Assembly: GCF_900184245.1 (NCBI RefSeq)
Contig: NZ_FXXB01000003.1
Location: 124,001-188,000, forward strand
From: Brachybacterium massiliense
GTDB taxonomy: Bacteria; Actinomycetota; Actinomycetes; Actinomycetales; Dermabacteraceae
DNA: 64,000 nt
Direction of reading: 5' to 3'
Of the stretch, positions 60,449 through 64,000 are shown one piece after another. Within the stretch, counting starts at the first letter, position 1, and every line of letters starts with the position of its first letter. The notes below the pieces were generated by a model. It had not been told where the DNA came from, did no database searches, and saw only the letters and a list, made by a program, of their open reading frames with translations. Made by a program: the position numbers and the translations under genes.

Positions 60449-61204
60449 GTGGCCCAGAGCGAACCGTACACCCCGCAGCCGGACCCCCATGCGCCTGGCG
60501 CCCTGCCGGGTGATGGCGGGCTCATCGAGCAGATCGACGAGCCCTGGCTGGAACTGATCGACACGGCGCTGCGCGTGCAGGCGCCGCTCGCGCGCGGCTA
60601 TGTCGCCGCGCTGCGCAGGAAGCACCCCGAGGCGACGGACCGCCAGCTGCTCGAGCACGTCACCACGCGCTTCACCACCCTGACCACCCTCGCCGGCGCG
60701 GGTGTCGGTGGCGTGGCGGCGCTGCCGGGGCTGGGCACCGTGGCGGCAGTGGGACTGACCGTCGGCGAGGGCATCTCCTTCGCCGAGGCGTGCGCCTTCC
60801 TCACCCTCGCCTCCGCGGAGATCCACGGAGTGGACATGACCGACGCCTCCACGCGCCGCCTGGTGCTGATGGGCGTGCTCGGCGGAGAGCGCGGCACCCG
60901 GATCATCGCCAGGACCATGGGCAAGCACGGGCTGCAGTGGCAGGCCGTCCTCGGGGGCGGTGGAGGCTTCCTGCCGAGCCTGATCAGCAAGCAGGTCTCG
61001 CGCTACGTGCGCCGCCGCGTGGTCTCCCGTGCGGGCAGGCTCTGGGTGCTGCGAGTGCTGCCCTTCGGCATCGGTGCCGTGCTCGGCGGGATCGGCACCC
61101 GCGCGGTCTCGAGGTCCGTGGTCGAGGCGATGCTCGAGATCTTCGCCCACGGCCCCACCCTCGAGGGGGAGATCGCGGCCGAGCGCCGCGAGCTGCAGGG
61201 CTGA
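60449..61204 (+). CDS. Hydrophobic protein of unknown function
   Basis: A 251-residue protein I cannot name with confidence. After a Pro-rich start (to about 25), residues 65-115 are Gly/Ala-rich and hydrophobic (TTLAGAGVGGVAALPGLGTVAAVGLTVGEGISF), as in EcsC-like or di-iron membrane-associated proteins, and a second hydrophobic stretch with Gly follows near 195-225 (RVLPFGIGAVLGGIGTRAVSRSV). A Lys/Arg-rich piece separates them. ACGGAG precedes the GTG at 60449. It ends before a strong terminator and converges with ppa. Confidence 0.7.
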   Translation: MAQSEPYTPQPDPHAPGALPGDGGLIEQIDEPWLELIDTALRVQAPLARGYVAALRRKHPEATDRQLLEHVTTRFTTLTTLAGAGVGGVAALPGLGTVAAVGLTVGEGISFAEACAFLTLASAEIHGVDMTDASTRRLVLMGVLGGERGTRIIARTMGKHGLQWQAVLGGGGGFLPSLISKQVSRYVRRRVVSRAGRLWVLRVLPFGIGAVLGGIGTRAVSRSVVEAMLEIFAHGPTLEGEIAAERRELQG

Positions 61205-61229
61205 TCCCGCGCAGTCTCCGGGCGCACAC

Positions 61230-61267
61230 AGCAGGAGGGTCGTCCCGATCGGGACGGCCCTCCTGCT
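61230..61267. terminator. Strong bidirectional terminator before ppa
   Basis: A 19-bp stem (61230-61248 with 61249-61267) with one G-U pair, between convergent genes. Confidence 0.85.
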
Positions 61268-61311
61268 CGTGCCAGGGGATCCGGGACGCCGCGGGCGGGT
61301 CCCGGAGCGCC

Positions 61312-61824
61312 TCACATCTCCTGGGTGAACTCGTTGGCGTGCTCGGTGCCGACCGCACGCTGGTAGGAGCGGCGGATCTCCGCCTCCGCGTCGCTGCGGC
61401 CCTCCCAGTGCGCCCCCTCGACGCTCTTGCCCGGCTCGAGGTCCTTGTAGACCTCGAAGAAGTGCTGGATCTCCAGGCGGTGGAACTCGGAGACGTCGGT
61501 GAGCTCCTGACGTCGCACCTGGCGACGGTCGCCCACGGGCACCGCCACGATCTTGTCGTCACCGCCGGCCTCGTCGCGCATGCGGAACATGCCCAGGGCG
61601 CGGCAGCGGATCAGGCATCCCGGGAACGTGGGCTCCTCGAGCAGGACGAGGCAGTCCAGCGGATCGCCGTCCTCCCCGAGGGTCCCCTCGATGAAACCGT
61701 AGTCATCGGGATAGCGCGTTGCGGTGAAGAGCATCCGGTCGAGCCGGATGCGACCGTTGTGGTGGTCCACCTCGTACTTGTTCCGATTCCCGCGAGGGAT
61801 CTCGATGGTCACGTCGAATTCCAC
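61312..61824 (-). CDS. ppa: Inorganic pyrophosphatase
   Basis: A 170-residue soluble family I pyrophosphatase that splits pyrophosphate and pulls biosynthesis forward. Metal and active-site motifs are present: [14 protein letters not shown] near 9-22, [21 protein letters not shown] near 50-70, and the [15 protein letters not shown] region near 95 and [12 protein letters not shown] near 135. Start is the GTG at 61824 (VEFDVTIEI); the longer frame adds 28 residues unlike any pyrophosphatase. CGGAG lies 8 bases upstream. It is divergent from dacB. Confidence 0.95.
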   Translation of the reverse strand: MEFDVTIEIPRGNRNKYEVDHHNGRIRLDRMLFTATRYPDDYGFIEGTLGEDGDPLDCLVLLEEPTFPGCLIRCRALGMFRMRDEAGGDDKIVAVPVGDRRQVRRQELTDVSEFHRLEIQHFFEVYKDLEPGKSVEGAHWEGRSDAEAEIRRSYQRAVGTEHANEFTQEM

Positions 61825-61879
61825 GACAGCGGCTCCGTTGCTCCGGCCCCGTGGGGCACTGGTAATGACCCGGACACCA

Positions 61880-61885
61880 TATCGT
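61880..61885 (+). promoter_or_regulatory. -10 box of leaderless promoter for dacB
   Basis: TATCGT, 7 bases before the ATG at 61893. Confidence 0.5.
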
Positions 61886-61892
61886 GGGGCGC

Positions 61893-63299
61893 ATGGCGCT
61901 GAGAGCATCTGAACGCATCTGGCGCACCACCGCGATCGTGATGTGCGCGGCGGTGCCCACGAGCTTCTACGTGCTCGGAGACCTCACCGACGCCTTCCCC
62001 GGGGTGCTCACGGTCCGCACCGTCGAGGAGGGGCCGAAGGCCGGTCCCCGGGCCGTCGCCGAGGAGTGGGAGCGGCTCGCCCCGGAGGACGTGCTGACCC
62101 CGCCATCGTCCGCGACCACTCCCGTCGAGAGTGCTGACCTGGAAGAACGCATGTCGTCGTGGGTCTCGTTGCCGGTAGTCGACGACCGCCTCGCCTTCAG
62201 CGTGGTCGATGCCGGCACGGGGGACGTCCTCGCCCAGCGCAGCGCCGAGACGGCGCTCGTGCCCGCCTCGACACTCAAGCTGCTCACCGCGGCGGCCGCG
62301 CTGCGCCAGTACAGCGGGGACGAGGTGCTCACCACGCGCGCGACCGTCCAGGGCGGCGTGATCACCCTCGTGGGCGGCGGTGACATGACTCTCAGCGGGG
62401 AGGAGCTGCGGGATCTCGCCGTGCAGGCCGTCGAGCTGGCCGAGGCCCAGGGCGAGGGGAGCGTCGAGATCGCCTACGACGACAGCTACCTCGTGGGAGG
62501 GCACAACGAGGCCTGGGGGAACAACGGCACCGCCGGTGGCTGGGTGACGCCCACCGCCTCGCTCGCCGTGGACGGCGGATGGCTCGACGGCCAGCAGTAC
62601 GGACCGAAGTCCACCGATCCGGCCGGGGACGCCGCGGAACGATTCGCCCAGCTGGTGGGCGATACCGGGCTCGAGGTCACCGGCGAGGTGAGCGAGCGCC
62701 CCGCCCCGGAGGCCGCCCCCTCCGTCGAGATCCACTCCGAACCGCTCGCAGAGATCGTGCGGCACACGCTGCTGATCTCGGACAACACCACCTCCGAGCT
62801 GCTCGCCCACCTGGTGGCCCTCGCCCGGGGCGAGCCGACCACCCCCGCCGGCGCCGCAGCCGCGGTCGAGGCGGAGGTCCGGGAGCTGGCCGCCGAGCTC
62901 GGTGTGCCGGACGAGGCCCTCGGGTCCCTCTCCCTGCGCGACGGATCCGGTCTCTCCCGTCAGAACCGGGTGCCACCCGCGCTGCTGTCCGCGGTCCTCG
63001 CCCAGGTGGCCTCCGGGGGGATGCCTACCCTCGAGCAGATCCTCTTCGACATCCCCGTCGCCGGGCTGTCCGGCACCCTCGCGGAGCGCTTCGACGACGA
63101 GGACACCGACGCGGCCTCCGGCCTGGTGCGCGGCAAGACCGGCTATCTCGGAGGCGCCGCGACCCTGGCCGGGGTGGCGGTGCTGCCCGATGGCCGCACC
63201 GTCGGCTACTCGATCGTGGTGCACGGCTTCGACGGCGCCGACGCCGAGGCCGCCCGCGCCGCCGTGGACCACGTCGCGGCCGAGATGGTGCTGCCGTGA
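61893..63299 (+). CDS. dacB: D-alanyl-D-alanine carboxypeptidase/endopeptidase (PBP4 class)
   Basis: A 468-residue penicillin-binding protein with an N-terminal signal or anchor (about 10-32). The catalytic motifs are SxxK as [10 protein letters not shown] (Ser126, Lys129), SxN as [12 protein letters not shown] near 297, and KTG as RGKTGYLGG near 418. This is the class C, S13 type, which trims stem peptides and cleaves 4-3 cross-links in the wall. ATG 61893 is fixed by TATCGT 7 bases upstream. tilS follows: its ATG overlaps the dacB TGA, a common dacB-tilS-hpt arrangement in actinobacteria. Confidence 0.95.
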   Translation: MALRASERIWRTTAIVMCAAVPTSFYVLGDLTDAFPGVLTVRTVEEGPKAGPRAVAEEWERLAPEDVLTPPSSATTPVESADLEERMSSWVSLPVVDDRLAFSVVDAGTGDVLAQRSAETALVPASTLKLLTAAAALRQYSGDEVLTTRATVQGGVITLVGGGDMTLSGEELRDLAVQAVELAEAQGEGSVEIAYDDSYLVGGHNEAWGNNGTAGGWVTPTASLAVDGGWLDGQQYGPKSTDPAGDAAERFAQLVGDTGLEVTGEVSERPAPEAAPSVEIHSEPLAEIVRHTLLISDNTTSELLAHLVALARGEPTTPAGAAAAVEAEVRELAAELGVPDEALGSLSLRDGSGLSRQNRVPPALLSAVLAQVASGGMPTLEQILFDIPVAGLSGTLAERFDDEDTDAASGLVRGKTGYLGGAATLAGVAVLPDGRTVGYSIVVHGFDGADAEAARAAVDHVAAEMVLP

Positions 63300-64000
63300 T
63301 GGCCGGCCCGCCGCCCGTCGTGGCCCGTGCCCGCACCGCCGTGCGGGCCGCGCTCGCCTCCCGTCTGGAGGCGCTCGCGGACGACACCGCCGTCGGGCAT
63401 CTCTCGCCCCGCCTGCTGGTGGGCTGCAGCGGGGGAGCGGACTCGCTCGCGCTGCTGGCGACCACCGCCTGGGTGGGCTCGCGGATGGGCCTGGAGACCG
63501 AGGCGGCGATCGTGGACCACGGCCTCCAGGAGGGCTCCGCGCAGATCGCCGAGCGCGCGGTCGCCCAGGCCGAACGGCTCGGGTTGCGCGCGCACGTGCT
63601 GCGCGTCGAGGTCGACGCCGATGCCCCCGGCGGCATCGAGAACGCCGCCCGCACCGCGCGCCACCGGGCGCTCGAGACCGCCCTCGAGGAGCGCGGGGGC
63701 CTCGCCCTGTTGATGGCCCACACCCTCGACGACCAGGCCGAGCAGGTGCTGATGGGACTGGCCCGCGGTGCCGGCCCCCGTTCCCTGGCCGGGATCCTCC
63801 GTGCCCGCGGCGCCCTGCTGCGTCCCTTCCTGGGCACCGGGCGCGACGAGACCACCGCCCTGCGCCGTGCCGACACCGAGGAGATCTGCCGCCTGCACGA
63901 CCTGGAGTGGTGGGAGGACCCCATGAACGCGGACCAGACTCTGCTGCGCTCCCGGGTGCGCCACCGTGCCCTGCCGCTGCTGCGCGAGATCCTCGGCGAG
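63299..64000 (+). CDS. tilS: tRNA(Ile)-lysidine synthase (partial)
   Basis: The window ends inside this gene; 234 codons are present. It starts at ATG 63299, one base inside the dacB TGA. The PP-loop SGGADS lies at residues 44-49, followed by AAIVDHGLQEGSAQIAE near 70 and AHTLDDQAEQVLMGLARGAGPRSLAGI near 140, which are the signature blocks of TilS (HxxxDQ-E). It ligates lysine to the anticodon C34 of tRNA-Ile so that it reads AUA. The frame is open to the window end, so no break is seen. Confidence 0.94.
   Translation, partial: MAGPPPVVARARTAVRAALASRLEALADDTAVGHLSPRLLVGCSGGADSLALLATTAWVGSRMGLETEAAIVDHGLQEGSAQIAERAVAQAERLGLRAHVLRVEVDADAPGGIENAARTARHRALETALEERGGLALLMAHTLDDQAEQVLMGLARGAGPRSLAGILRARGALLRPFLGTGRDETTALRRADTEEICRLHDLEWWEDPMNADQTLLRSRVRHRALPLLREILGE

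Overview
The window looks like a stretch of chromosome from a very high-GC actinobacterium of the order Micrococcales. A Brachybacterium or other Dermabacteraceae member is the most likely source. This is inferred from the codon use, from the DUF5129, DUF4032 and PrsW family proteins, from a HspR-type HAIR box at clpB, from many TANNNT promoters placed 6-7 bases before an ATG or GTG, and from an apparent D-aspartate ligase, since D-Asp cross-bridges are reported for Brachybacterium walls. The content is almost all housekeeping. I see no rRNA, tRNA, insertion sequence, prophage or CRISPR array, and no gene-free stretch longer than 300 bases.

Layout. Positions 1-1359 hold a D-Asp-ligase-like ATP-grasp gene and the first codons of another gene. 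Positions 1440-8316 are a maltose/maltodextrin uptake locus (malE, malF, malG, a GH13 alpha-glucosidase and a divergent LacI regulator) without its own ATPase; a shared MsmK/UgpC-type ATPase lies far away at 58288-59373. trpS and a DUF5129 protein follow. Positions 11208-12738 make cysteine (cysK-cysE). Positions 12758-17000 hold a sirtuin with an aldo-keto reductase, arginine deiminase and a GNAT. Positions 16635-21249 are the glycine cleavage genes gcvT-gcvH-gcvP. Positions 21358-26494 carry a MetE-like protein, a glycosyltransferase, a class I amidotransferase, a small membrane protein and an MFS transporter. Positions 26525-30351 hold a YrdC protein, DUF952, and a tightly coupled series GNAT / LMW phosphatase / amidase / S4 protein.

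Positions 30438-38895 hold PrsW protease, clpB, a twice-frameshifted WXG-like gene and leuS. leuS is preceded by a candidate leader peptide with three consecutive Leu codons and a poly-U terminator. Positions 39137-43664 have an AEC transporter, panD, a DEAD-box helicase and L-serine dehydratase. Positions 43645-48803 have a short AMP-ligase, an SDR, an old-yellow-enzyme homologue and acetyl-CoA synthetase. Positions 48918-51801 are a DUF4097 protein with a two-component system. Positions 51950-57000 hold a second LacI-type regulator, a holin-like protein, cysS, rlmB and a YczE-like protein. The window ends with a DUF4032 protein, the sugar ABC ATPase, peptide deformylase, a membrane protein, inorganic pyrophosphatase, PBP4-type dacB and the start of tilS.

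The most interesting signals are regulatory: the leuS leader/attenuator, a composite HAIR plus SigH/SigR-type promoter at clpB, two divergent leaderless promoters whose -10 boxes overlap in a 24-base gap, a leaderless mini-ORF whose stop overlaps the AEC transporter start, and a repeated leaderless promoter grammar that fixes many start codons.
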